DNA of 9,652 nt, taken from contig SXIZ01000118.1 of assembly GCA_005779525.1 (NCBI GenBank), positions 1 to 9,652 on the forward strand, written 5' to 3'. Each line of letters starts with the position of its first letter. Within the stretch, counting starts at the first letter, position 1. The notes beneath the pieces were generated by a model. The model made no database searches. It worked only from the letters and a program-made list of their open reading frames with translations, and had not been told where the DNA came from. Both the position numbers and the translations under genes were made by a program. This document shows positions 1 through 7,520 of this stretch, piece by piece. The stretch comes from Methylococcaceae bacterium (GTDB taxonomy: Bacteria; Pseudomonadota; Gammaproteobacteria; Methylococcales; Methylomonadaceae).

Positions 1-52
1 CGAAATCTTAATGGTTTAAAAAGGCTGAGCGAACGAGGTTATTAAATTTAAC

Positions 53-2230
53 ATGATTAGGATAAGCAAGATGAAAATACCCAGTGTTACGCGCTTTCAG
101 CTGGTCCTAGTTATGTTGGGATTTATGGCGATGTTTTATGCATTTGATTGGGGCAGATTGTTAACGCTGGCAAACTTGCAGGCACAGCACGCTGAGATTT
201 TAGCTTTCCGCCAATCCCAGCCGATGCTGGCAGTTATGGTATATGCCTTGGTATACATTGCAGTCACTGGCTTGTCTTTGCCGGGAGCGACGATACTCAC
301 CTTAGCAGGCGGGGCATTATTTGGGCTATTTTGGGGGACCTTAATCGTCTCTTTTGCGTCGAGTATTGGTGCCACATTGGCATTTTTGGCAGCTCGCTAT
401 GTATTTCGAGACGCGGTTCAGGCGCGTTTCGCTCAGCGTTTACCTTTACTTAACGCAGGCTTAGCGCAAGATGGGGCTTGGTATTTATTTACGCTACGCT
501 TGGTGCCGCTATTTCCATTTTTTATGATTAATCTCGCGATGGGTTTAAGCAATTTACCCACGCGTACATTTTATGCAGTCAGTCAGGTTGGCATGCTGGC
601 AGGCACTTTGGTTTACGTCAATGCGGGTACCCAATTGGCACAGTTGCATTCTTTATCTGGCATCTTAACGCCCACCTTGTTAGGTGCTTTTGCGTTACTC
701 GGTATTTTTCCCTGGATCGCTAGAAAAATTGTGGCGCAGCTGCGCGCTAATAAGATTTATGCGGGCTGGCAGAAACCTAAACACTTTGATAATAATCTTA
801 TTGTCATCGGCGCAGGGGCGGGTGGTCTGGTCAGTGCCTATATTGCTGCGGCAGTCAAAGCCAAAGTGACGTTAATTGAAAAACAGCACATGGGAGGGGA
901 TTGTTTAAATACCGGCTGTGTGCCATCGAAAGCCTTAATCCGTTCGGCTAAATTGCTTTATGACTTAAAACGTTCCAAGCATTTAGGGATTGAAAGCGCG
1001 CAAGCAACATTTGAGTTTGCAGACATTATGCAGCGCGTGCAGGCAGTCATCAAAAGCGTTGCGCCGCATGACTCAGTAGAGCGCTACACCGAGCTTGGGG
1101 TGCAAGTCATCTCTGGTGAAGCCAAGCTAGTGTCTCCTTGGGAGGTGCAGGTCACGACGGCGGACGGCGTAAAAACGCTCAGTAGTCGCGCCATTATTAT
1201 CGCGGCGGGCGCTCGCCCGTGGGTGCCTCCAATCCCAGGATTAGACAGCGTAGGCTATTTGACTTCCGATACGCTGTGGGGTTTACGCGAACTCCCACCG
1301 CGCTTATTGGTCCTGGGCGGTGGACCGATAGGTTGCGAAATGGCGCAGTGTTTTGCACGATTGGGGAGTCAAGTGACCTTAATCGATATGGCACCGCGTT
1401 TGTTAACCAAAGAAGATCCAGAAGTCAGTGCCTGGGTGCTGGCAAAATTTCGTAGTGAAGGGATTGACGTGCAATTACAGCATGTTGCCAAAGAATTTAA
1501 GCCAGTAGCTGGACAAAAAATCTTAGTCGCCGAACATCTCGGGCAGGAAGTTAGTATTGCTTTTGATCAGGTATTAATTGCTTTAGGCCGGGTGGCAAAT
1601 ACCCAAGGCTATGGGCTCGAGGAGTTGGGTGTGCAGCTGTCGCCCACCCATACAGTGCAGACAAATGGGTGTCAGCAAACTAATTTTCCCAATATTTTTG
1701 CCTGTGGGGATGTCGCGGGACCGTTTCAATTTACGCATACGGCCGCACATCAAGCGTGGTATGCTGCAGTCAATGCCTTATTTGGAGCATTTAAATTATG
1801 GCAAACCGATTACCGCGTCATTCCATGGTCTACCTTTATCGATCCTGAAGTAGCGCGCGTAGGTTTGAATGAACAGGAGGCACAGGCACAAGGTATTGCT
1901 TATGAAATTAGTACTTATCAGTTAGATGATTTAGATCGCGCGCTGGCAGATGGCGTTGCCCAGGGGTGGTTGAAAGTACTCACCGTGCCCGGTAAAGATA
2001 AAATTCTCGGAGTAACTATTGTCGCAGAGCACGCAGGTGATTTACTCCCAGAATTTGTATTAGCCATGCGGTATAACTTAGGCTTAAATAAAATCCTGGG
2101 GACTATCCATATTTATCCAACCCTGGCCGAAGGCAATAAATATGTCGCTGGCGTCTGGAAACGTCAACATGCCCCAGAAAAGCTAATGCCTTGGTTAGCG
2201 CGTTGGCATCACTGGCGGCGTGGGCACTAA
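53..2230 (+). CDS. TVP38/TMEM64 (VTT) membrane domain fused to FAD-dependent pyridine nucleotide-disulfide oxidoreductase
   Basis: Two-part inner-membrane protein of 725 aa. Residues about 15-225 are hydrophobic and carry VTT/DedA-family signatures: a G-rich entry near 73-95 (SLPGATILTLAGG, then FG), GATLAFLAAR at 106-115, and RLVPLFPFFMIN at 149-160. Residues 247 to the end form a class-I flavin disulfide reductase: FAD-binding GAGAGG at 253-258, redox pair C284/C289 in GGDCLNTGCVPSK, a second nucleotide site GGGPIG at 422-427, and the FAD motif ACGD at 550-553. The C-terminal dimer interface has HIYPTLAE at 686-693. An Asp ends the second strand of the NAD(P) fold (VTLID), which hints at NADH; that is inference. 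The position usually held by the catalytic His is Tyr688, as in mercuric reductases, but there is no metal-binding N-terminal domain and no C-terminal Cys pair, so mercury reduction is unlikely. Electron acceptor unknown. ATG at 71 (AGGA at 59-62, 8 nt spacing) may be the true start, because GAGG at 35-38 lies 14 nt from ATG 53. Confidence 0.9.
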   Translation: MIRISKMKIPSVTRFQLVLVMLGFMAMFYAFDWGRLLTLANLQAQHAEILAFRQSQPMLAVMVYALVYIAVTGLSLPGATILTLAGGALFGLFWGTLIVSFASSIGATLAFLAARYVFRDAVQARFAQRLPLLNAGLAQDGAWYLFTLRLVPLFPFFMINLAMGLSNLPTRTFYAVSQVGMLAGTLVYVNAGTQLAQLHSLSGILTPTLLGAFALLGIFPWIARKIVAQLRANKIYAGWQKPKHFDNNLIVIGAGAGGLVSAYIAAAVKAKVTLIEKQHMGGDCLNTGCVPSKALIRSAKLLYDLKRSKHLGIESAQATFEFADIMQRVQAVIKSVAPHDSVERYTELGVQVISGEAKLVSPWEVQVTTADGVKTLSSRAIIIAAGARPWVPPIPGLDSVGYLTSDTLWGLRELPPRLLVLGGGPIGCEMAQCFARLGSQVTLIDMAPRLLTKEDPEVSAWVLAKFRSEGIDVQLQHVAKEFKPVAGQKILVAEHLGQEVSIAFDQVLIALGRVANTQGYGLEELGVQLSPTHTVQTNGCQQTNFPNIFACGDVAGPFQFTHTAAHQAWYAAVNALFGAFKLWQTDYRVIPWSTFIDPEVARVGLNEQEAQAQGIAYEISTYQLDDLDRALADGVAQGWLKVLTVPGKDKILGVTIVAEHAGDLLPEFVLAMRYNLGLNKILGTIHIYPTLAEGNKYVAGVWKRQHAPEKLMPWLARWHHWRRGH

Positions 2231-2247
2231 AACTTCGGAAGTTAAAG
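2228..2247 (-). terminator. Weak hairpin between convergent genes, possible pcm terminator
   Basis: The 21 bp gap between the two convergent stop codons contains AACTT-cgg-AAGTT (2231-2243). Read on the minus strand the hairpin is followed by TTTTAG, which would suit the end of the surE-pcm transcript. The stem is only 5 bp and AT-rich, so this is a weak candidate. No other termination signal is visible here. Confidence 0.25.
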
Positions 2248-2251
2248 CAAG

Positions 2252-2911
2252 CTATTCCATGCCAGATAAAAACGGCACGAAATTGACCATTTCCAGTTCC
2301 TCGACCTCATAACCTTCTGGCGTGCGGGTCACGCGCTGTAATTCTTGGCGTCCATATTTACCAATGGGTATCACCATTACGCCGCCTACAGCCATTTGTT
2401 CGAGCAACATCATCGGTAATTCAGTCGGGGCGGCGGCAACTAAAATGCCATCAAACGGGGCTTTTAATTCCCAGCCCCAGCCGCCGTCGTCATGCCGAAA
2501 ACTAATATTATCGATTTTCAGTTCGCGTAAAGTTAGTTTGGCTTTTTGTTGCAACGGTAGGATGCGTTCAACACTGAAAACATGCTCCACTAATTTCGCT
2601 AAAACGGCTGTTTGATAGCCACAGCCTGTCCCAATTTCTAAAACCCGTTTCAACGGTCCAGCCGCCAACAATAATTCCGTCATTTTTGCGACGATATAGG
2701 GTTGTGAAATGGTTTGATTGAAGCCAATTGGTAGGGCGGTGTCTTCGTAGGCGCGACTTGCGAGGGCATCATCCACAAAAATATGTCGTGGAACATCGCA
2801 CATCACTTCTAACACTTTCCGATTATTAACACCTTGCTCCGCTATCCTTTGGGCCATGCGCTCCCGGGTGCGTCTGGATGTCATGCCTATGCCTTGAATT
2901 CGGTGGCTCAT
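2252..2911 (-). CDS. pcm: Protein-L-isoaspartate(D-aspartate) O-methyltransferase
   Basis: Cytosolic repair enzyme of 219 aa (family about 208-220). It transfers a methyl group from S-adenosylmethionine to the carboxyl of isoaspartyl residues in aged proteins, starting their conversion back to aspartate. Residues TISQPY at 67-72 hold the family's active-site Ser (S69). SAM motif I is VLEIGTGCGYQTAVLA at 90-105, followed by the acidic VFSVE at 111-115, and APFDGILVAAAP at 151-162 is motif II. Where E. coli Pcm reads RHGDG, this protein reads RHDDGG (139-144), a local difference near the substrate and cofactor region. The start is well supported: AGGAGG at 2926-2921 lies 9 nt before the ATG, and the ATG overlaps the surE stop as ATGA, typical of translational coupling. 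It is the last gene of its block. In many gammaproteobacteria nlpD and rpoS come next; here the convergent oxidoreductase gene takes that place. Confidence 0.96.
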   Translation of the reverse strand: MSHRIQGIGMTSRRTRERMAQRIAEQGVNNRKVLEVMCDVPRHIFVDDALASRAYEDTALPIGFNQTISQPYIVAKMTELLLAAGPLKRVLEIGTGCGYQTAVLAKLVEHVFSVERILPLQQKAKLTLRELKIDNISFRHDDGGWGWELKAPFDGILVAAAPTELPMMLLEQMAVGGVMVIPIGKYGRQELQRVTRTPEGYEVEELEMVNFVPFLSGME

Positions 2912-3663
2912 GCGTTTAAACCTCCTGCAATCCAGTGTTCCAATTGGTTGAGTTTTTCATGACGCGTTAAATCAAGTTGTAAGGGTGTGATAGAAACATA
3001 GCCAGTATTAATCGCATAAAAGTCAGTACCTGGACCTGCGTCTTGCTCCGACCCCGGCGGACCCACCCAATAAATAACTCTGCCACGGGGATCGCTACTT
3101 TTAATCACAGGTTCAGACTTATGCCGTTGACCTAAGCGCGTTGCTTGAAAGCCTTTTATTTCGGAGAGCGGCAGGTCGGGGACATTGACATTTAATAAGG
3201 TGTCTTGCGGTAACGGCTGGCGAATTAGTTGCTGTAAAATTTTAACCGCAACCACTCCGGCGGTCTCAAAATGCGCGGCATTATGGCTAGCCAGCGAAAT
3301 AGCAACGGCGGGGAGCCCCAAAAAACGTCCCTCAGTCGCGGCGGCTACCGTGCCGGAATACCAGACATCATCTCCCATATTGGCACCATGATTAATTCCC
3401 GCGAACACCATATCGGGTTCAGAAGTTAATAAGCCCGTAATAGCCAGATGCACACAATCAGTAGGGGTGCCATCGACCTTCACAAAACCATTTTCTAAGG
3501 TGGAGGCACGTAAAGGCATCTCTAAGGTCAGGGAGTTGCTGGCAGCACTGCGGTTTTTATCCGGTGCCACGACAGAAATTTCCGCATGTTGCGATAAATG
3601 GGCGGCCAAAGTCACTAGACCTTCCGCTAAATAACCATCATCGTTACTTAATAATATATGCAT
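2908..3663 (-). CDS. surE: 5'/3'-nucleotidase SurE (stationary-phase survival protein)
   Basis: Metal-dependent nucleoside-monophosphate phosphatase of 251 aa (family about 250). The start at 3663 gives MHILLSNDDG, the canonical SurE N-terminus with metal ligands D8 and D9. The reading frame stays open upstream to 3771, inside trkH, but those 36 extra residues resemble no SurE sequence. Other family landmarks are S39 in NRSAASNSL (metal ligand), DGTPTDCVHLA at 64-74, GINHGANMG at 89-97 with ligand N91, YSGTVAAATEG at 102-112, and the late NTGYVSITPL at 219-228. A weak GGTAAG lies upstream of the ATG, 26 bp after the trkH stop. The gene overlaps pcm by 4 bp, the usual surE-pcm pairing in gammaproteobacteria. 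SurE is associated with stress and stationary-phase survival. The co-directional trkH upstream suggests co-transcription with potassium uptake, which is an inference. Confidence 0.96.
   Translation of the reverse strand: MHILLSNDDGYLAEGLVTLAAHLSQHAEISVVAPDKNRSAASNSLTLEMPLRASTLENGFVKVDGTPTDCVHLAITGLLTSEPDMVFAGINHGANMGDDVWYSGTVAAATEGRFLGLPAVAISLASHNAAHFETAGVVAVKILQQLIRQPLPQDTLLNVNVPDLPLSEIKGFQATRLGQRHKSEPVIKSSDPRGRVIYWVGPPGSEQDAGPGTDFYAINTGYVSITPLQLDLTRHEKLNQLEHWIAGGLNA
2921..2926 (-). promoter_or_regulatory. Consensus Shine-Dalgarno for pcm inside the surE 3' end
   Basis: The minus strand reads AGGAGG 9 nt upstream of the pcm ATG, within the last codons of surE. It fixes the pcm start at 2911 rather than at the internal Met10 and supports coupled translation through the ATGA overlap. 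Confidence 0.8.
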
Positions 3664-3689
3664 AAGACGGCTTACCGAGCTGCAGTAGT

Positions 3690-5147
3690 TTATTTTTTCC
3701 AGAATTCCGGGACGAATAGAATAATAATCGAGAAGATCTGTACCCGCCCCAATAACATGGCGATACAGCAAATCAGGGTTTGAAAATCAGTCAAACTTGC
3801 ATAGTTGGTTGCAGGGCCTACTTGATTCAAACCCGGTCCCGCGTTGTTAAAACAAGCGATGATGGCAGAGAAGGCACTGAGGAAATCAAGTCCACCCAAC
3901 AGTAATAAGAATACCAGAAATACGATGCTTATAAAGTAAAGAAAAATGAAACCCGTGACCGAGGTAATAATTTCGTTACCAATCACAGTGTCACCGATTT
4001 TCATCAGGCGGATTGCATTTGGGTGAATAAATTTAAACAGTTCGATGCGCGATTGTTTTAACAGAATAATAGTGCGAATCATGCGGTTGCCGCCTCCCGT
4101 CGAGCCGGAACACGCACTGATACAACTTAAGAATAACATCCACATCGGCACGAAAATCGGCCACTGATTAAAATCTTGGCTGGCAAAACCGCAGTCGGTA
4201 GCGATCGTGATCAGGTTAAAGGACACATGACGAAAAGCGGTGAGGTAATCTGGATAGGTATCGTTATGCCATAACACCCCAGCGGTCAGTAGGCAACTGA
4301 CTAGAATAAGCGCCAGAAACGAGGTGGCTTCTAAGTCTTTGAGATAAGGGGTAATCGATTTTTTTTTCAGTACAATAAAATGCGTGGCAAAATTTATCGC
4401 AGCTAATAATTGAAAGATACTTAAAACCACTTCGATAGGCACGGAGTTAAAAAAACCAACATTGCTATCGTGGGTGGAAAATCCACCTAAACTCATGGCC
4501 GCAAACGCATGACAAATGGCATCAAACCAGTCCATGCCTGCAAATTTCAAGCTGATAATACAGATCAAGGTGATCCCAGCATACACCAGCCATAAGGCTT
4601 TAGCAGTTTGAGCGATGCGCGGGGGTAAATCAGATTCTTTAACGCTCCCCGGGGATTCGGCAATATACAGCTGCATTCCCCCAATCCCTAAAATGGGTAA
4701 GATCGCCACGGCAAAGATAATAATCCCCATGCCCGCAATCCAATTAAGCTCGTGCCGCCAAAGATTGATGGACATCGGCAGGTTATCCAGACCGCTGAGT
4801 ATCGTCGCACCGGTCGTCGTTAGTCCTGATACCGTTTCAAAATAAGCATCTACAAAAGTTAATTGCGGAAGAAACAGCATTAATGGCAAAGTACAAAAAA
4901 CTGGGGTCAGCGACCAGGTACTAGCGACTAATAAAAAACCTGAGCGTCGGGTGACGGCTTTGGGCATATTCAGGGTCGGTAAAAACATTAATAACCCGGA
5001 AAGAAAGGTAATCATCGTCGCTTGCGTAAATGCGAAACTTGCCCCGTCCTGATATGCCAAGGAGGTCAACAGACAGGTCAGCATTAGCCCGCTAAAGCCA
5101 ATAATGACGAGGCCAAATATATGGATGATGGTCAGTATCACATTCAT
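3690..5147 (-). CDS. trkH: Trk potassium uptake system, pore subunit TrkH
   Basis: Integral inner-membrane K+ translocating subunit of 485 aa, very close to E. coli TrkH length (483). The protein is hydrophobic throughout, with four pore-loop repeats. Filter-region glycines lie in TTTGAT (G113), SLGGFSTHD (G221/G222), TDCGFAS (G320) and NNAGPGL (G437). The intramembrane gate region SGSTGGGNRMIR is at 348-358, and FIHPNAI at 373-379 and the C-terminal MLLGRVQIF and FWKK are typical of TrkH. The third loop has Asp-Cys before its glycine (ATDCGF), where small or hydroxylated residues are commoner. TrkH works as a dimer gated by the TrkA ring, and trkA lies directly upstream, 86 bp away. No clear Shine-Dalgarno sequence precedes the ATG; the 5' leader is AT-rich after a stem-loop. 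The first residues (IIHIFGLVIIGFSGLML) align with the TrkH first helix, which supports this start. Confidence 0.96.
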   Translation of the reverse strand: MNVILTIIHIFGLVIIGFSGLMLTCLLTSLAYQDGASFAFTQATMITFLSGLLMFLPTLNMPKAVTRRSGFLLVASTWSLTPVFCTLPLMLFLPQLTFVDAYFETVSGLTTTGATILSGLDNLPMSINLWRHELNWIAGMGIIIFAVAILPILGIGGMQLYIAESPGSVKESDLPPRIAQTAKALWLVYAGITLICIISLKFAGMDWFDAICHAFAAMSLGGFSTHDSNVGFFNSVPIEVVLSIFQLLAAINFATHFIVLKKKSITPYLKDLEATSFLALILVSCLLTAGVLWHNDTYPDYLTAFRHVSFNLITIATDCGFASQDFNQWPIFVPMWMLFLSCISACSGSTGGGNRMIRTIILLKQSRIELFKFIHPNAIRLMKIGDTVIGNEIITSVTGFIFLYFISIVFLVFLLLLGGLDFLSAFSAIIACFNNAGPGLNQVGPATNYASLTDFQTLICCIAMLLGRVQIFSIIILFVPEFWKK

Positions 5148-5180
5148 ATTATTTTTTTACAGGGCACGAGGGATAGGGTG

Positions 5181-5224
5181 GCAATGCAAATTCAAAACCA
5201 GTTTTGGATGACGTTGTGCATTGC
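5181..5224 (-). repeat. Nested stem-loop in the trkA-trkH spacer
   Basis: An outer perfect inverted repeat, GCAATGCA (5181-5188) with TGCATTGC (5217-5224), encloses a smaller one, CAAAAC-ca-GTTTTG (5193-5206). In the minus-strand transcript this would form a roughly 44 nt structured element starting 9 nt after the trkA stop and ending 33 nt before the trkH ATG. No T-run follows it in the direction of transcription, so it does not look like an intrinsic terminator. A role in mRNA stability or in setting trkA:trkH ratios is possible but inferred. Confidence 0.5.
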
Positions 5225-5233
5225 GATAACCGT

Positions 5234-6598
5234 CTATTCGACGACTTGAAATAATTTTTCAATGTTGTTGACCAGTTTTTTCTCAGTAGCAAACATAATC
5301 ACATGGTCGCCTTCTTCAAACACAGTATCATGATGGAAACAAATCATTTGCTGGTTGCGGATAATGGCACCCATCACAATACCCTTGGGGAAACCGACAC
5401 TGTCTATTTTTTGTCCGACAATACAGCGTTCGCCTTTATGGCTATGTGCAATAATTTCAATGGCTTCAGCCGTCCCGCCACACAGGGAATTCACTTGCGC
5501 AACATCTCCATGACGGACATGCTTCAGGATACTTCCCAAGGTCTCTTGGTTAGGTAAAACGGCTACATCGATGCCAGTTGAAGGTAATAGTTTGGCGTAG
5601 GAACTTTGATTTAACAAGCAAATAGATTTACTGGCTCCCAAGCTTTTGGCTAGTGAAGCGGACACAATATTGACCCCGTCGTGGTCAGTTACGGCACAAA
5701 ATAAATCTGTGCTGGCAATTGATTCTTCGATTAACAAGGCTTCGTCCGCACAATCACCTTGTAAAACTAAAGTTTTGTTTAAGTCATTCGCAATTTTGCG
5801 GGCGCGCTCTGGATTTTTTTCAATGACTTTGATTTGGTAATCATTTTCGAGGGCTAAGGCCAAGCGTTTGCCGATATGTCCACCTCCGGCCAGGATGATA
5901 CGTTTGATTGGCGCTTCTAATGCACATAAATCCTTAAGTACACGGCGTAAATCATTGCCAGGAGCGGCTAAAAACACCTCATCGCCCTCATGAATAATCG
6001 AATTGCCGTTAACTAATTGTGCTTTTCCATGTCTAAAAATTGCAATCACCCGAATTTTTCGATCATTCAGCTTAGATTTTAGGTCACGGATTTTGGCATT
6101 GGTCAAAAAACCATCGGCAGACGCTAAAACCGAAAATAGCCGCACCAAGCCGCCAGCAAAGTCAGTGACATGCAAAACCCCAGGGAATTCAATCAAATTA
6201 CAGATGGCTTTCATTACAATCTGTTCAGGGCTGATGACGACATCGACTGGAATACCAGGATATTGAAATAACTTGGGATTTTTTAAAAAATCAATTGCCC
6301 GGATACGGGCAATGGTTTTCGGACGACTATAGAGTTTACTAATGATTAAACACGCTAGCATATTGGTTTCGTCACGGTCGGTCACCGCAATCACTATGTC
6401 AGCGTGTTGTACTCCGGCTTGTTCGAGAATTCGAGGATATGCCGCATTGCCTTTGATGGTGACAATATCAAATTTTGATTTTAAAACGTCGAGTAAATGA
6501 TCTTTATAATCGATTACGGTAATGTCATTTTCCTCACTGGCCAAGGCACTAGCTACGGATGAGCCTGCTGAACCTGCTCCTAAAATAACAATTTTCAT
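5234..6598 (-). CDS. trkA: Trk potassium transport system, NAD-binding regulatory subunit TrkA
   Basis: Peripheral cytoplasmic-face subunit of 454 aa (E. coli TrkA 458 aa) made of two tandem RCK repeats, each an RCK_N nucleotide-binding fold followed by a TrkA_C domain. Repeat 1 has GAGSAG at 7-12, Asp30 ending the second strand (ITVID) and the conserved KGNAAYPRILEQAG at 49-62. Repeat 2 has GGGHIG at 238-243, Glu260 (KVIE) and VLQGDCADEALL at 278-289. Acidic residues after the second strands favour NAD(H) binding over NADP(H). TrkA_C segments lie around 140-220 and 370-454. The family forms rings under TrkH that gate K+ flux in response to nucleotides. AAGG, about 10 nt before the ATG, is a reasonable ribosome site. 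It follows mlaA by 30 bp, is separated from trkH by a structured spacer, and probably belongs to the same transcript. Confidence 0.96.
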   Translation of the reverse strand: MKIVILGAGSAGSSVASALASEENDITVIDYKDHLLDVLKSKFDIVTIKGNAAYPRILEQAGVQHADIVIAVTDRDETNMLACLIISKLYSRPKTIARIRAIDFLKNPKLFQYPGIPVDVVISPEQIVMKAICNLIEFPGVLHVTDFAGGLVRLFSVLASADGFLTNAKIRDLKSKLNDRKIRVIAIFRHGKAQLVNGNSIIHEGDEVFLAAPGNDLRRVLKDLCALEAPIKRIILAGGGHIGKRLALALENDYQIKVIEKNPERARKIANDLNKTLVLQGDCADEALLIEESIASTDLFCAVTDHDGVNIVSASLAKSLGASKSICLLNQSSYAKLLPSTGIDVAVLPNQETLGSILKHVRHGDVAQVNSLCGGTAEAIEIIAHSHKGERCIVGQKIDSVGFPKGIVMGAIIRNQQMICFHHDTVFEEGDHVIMFATEKKLVNNIEKLFQVVE

Positions 6599-6628
6599 CC
6601 AAAACTTACCTTGGCTACAGCTACAGTA

Positions 6629-7414
6629 TTAATGCGTTTTTTTCGGGCTAGAGTTTTTATCGATTTCGAGATTATCCACATCGATATCATCGGCGGTTTT
6701 ACCGTCATTTAATAGAAAATCACGTCTTTGATAGTAACTGTTTTTGAAAAAATCGTAACGATCCACCGCTGCTTCGGCAGCCACATTGCCTTTAACCAAA
6801 TTATCTGAACGTAAATCTATGACTTTAATGACATTGATACCACCTGTGATAAAGCCATTGTTAATGCCTGAAATTAAGTCATTGTTTATAAAGCCTACAT
6901 AAGTGATAGGATTCATTGCGGCATCGCCAATTCTGCCACCAATACCCCGTGCGGTACTTGGTCCCAGTAGCGGTAAAACAACGTATGGTCCTGATGGAAC
7001 GCCCCAGAAGCCAAGCGTCTGATCAAAATCTTCTTCATGTTTTGTGAGGTTTAATTCTTGCGCAACATCAATAAAGCCACCGACGCCCGCAACGGTATTA
7101 ACTAAAAAGCGAGCACCATCTTGACCAGATTGTTCAAATTTTAATTGTAGAAAGTCATTTATAGTCACCCCAATATCATCAATATTATTAAAAAAATTGG
7201 TGACTGCGACATTCGCAAAGCTGGGCATAATAAAATTATAGCCTTCAGCTACAGGCTTAAGTGCATATTTATCAACGGTATCATTAAAGGATTGCACATT
7301 CCGATTCCAAGATTCGTATGGATCTCGGATATCTTTCGAAGAAACTGCGCAGCCCGTGATGAAATTTATTAAGCATAGGCTGCCTATGACTTTTATAGTG
7401 GTTTTTATGTGCAT
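6629..7414 (-). CDS. mlaA: MlaA (VacJ) outer-membrane lipoprotein, phospholipid asymmetry
   Basis: Outer-membrane lipoprotein of 261 aa that, in the Mla pathway, removes phospholipids from the outer leaflet and passes them to periplasmic MlaC. A signal peptide covers residues 1-21 (basic MHIKTTIK, hydrophobic core, lipobox FITGC) and C22 would be lipidated. Ala, not Asp, follows the Cys, consistent with outer-membrane sorting. Family landmarks are DPYESWNR at 31-38, VNTVAGVGGFIDVA at 105-118, the diagnostic DQTLGFWGVPSGPYVVLPLL at 131-150 and GPST at 151-154. The C-terminal tail (about 236-261) is polar and acidic, then lysine-rich, and looks disordered. AGGAG at 7425-7421 sits 6 nt before the ATG, a strong ribosome site. 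The usual mlaFEDCB partners are not adjacent; trkA follows instead. It is the first gene of the minus-strand block, so its upstream spacer probably carries the block's promoter. Confidence 0.95.
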   Translation of the reverse strand: MHIKTTIKVIGSLCLINFITGCAVSSKDIRDPYESWNRNVQSFNDTVDKYALKPVAEGYNFIMPSFANVAVTNFFNNIDDIGVTINDFLQLKFEQSGQDGARFLVNTVAGVGGFIDVAQELNLTKHEEDFDQTLGFWGVPSGPYVVLPLLGPSTARGIGGRIGDAAMNPITYVGFINNDLISGINNGFITGGINVIKVIDLRSDNLVKGNVAAEAAVDRYDFFKNSYYQRRDFLLNDGKTADDIDVDNLEIDKNSSPKKTH

Positions 7415-7520
7415 ATTTCACTCCTAATGCCGTTTATTTTTCTATTACTAGTGTAAATAGCGTAACATACCATAATCTGATGTAGACATCGACCTTTCTC
7501 AACTGACAATTTTAAAATTA
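7415..7520. promoter_or_regulatory. Divergent mlaA/rnt promoter region
   Basis: This 106 bp AT-rich spacer must hold promoters for both directions. Toward rnt, CATAAT (7471-7476) matches 5 of 6 bases of a -10 box, with no good -35. Toward mlaA, the minus strand has an extended -10, TGG-TATGTT (TATGTT at 7469-7464), with a poor -35 17 bp upstream. The two candidates overlap, so they could interfere. CTATT-N9-AATAG (7442-7460) is a partial inverted repeat that might be an operator. A 12 bp palindrome, AATTTTAAAATT (7508-7519), directly precedes the rnt ATG. Confidence 0.3.

Noticed and set aside
53..2230. Calling the oxidoreductase mercuric reductase (merA)
   Set aside because: Although the redox motif and Tyr688 are MerA-like, there is no heavy-metal domain, no C-terminal Cys pair and no mer gene nearby.
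3664..3771. Upstream extension of surE to an ATG at 3771
   Set aside because: The extra 36 residues overlap the trkH coding end and precede the canonical MHILLSNDDG start, which matches the family exactly.
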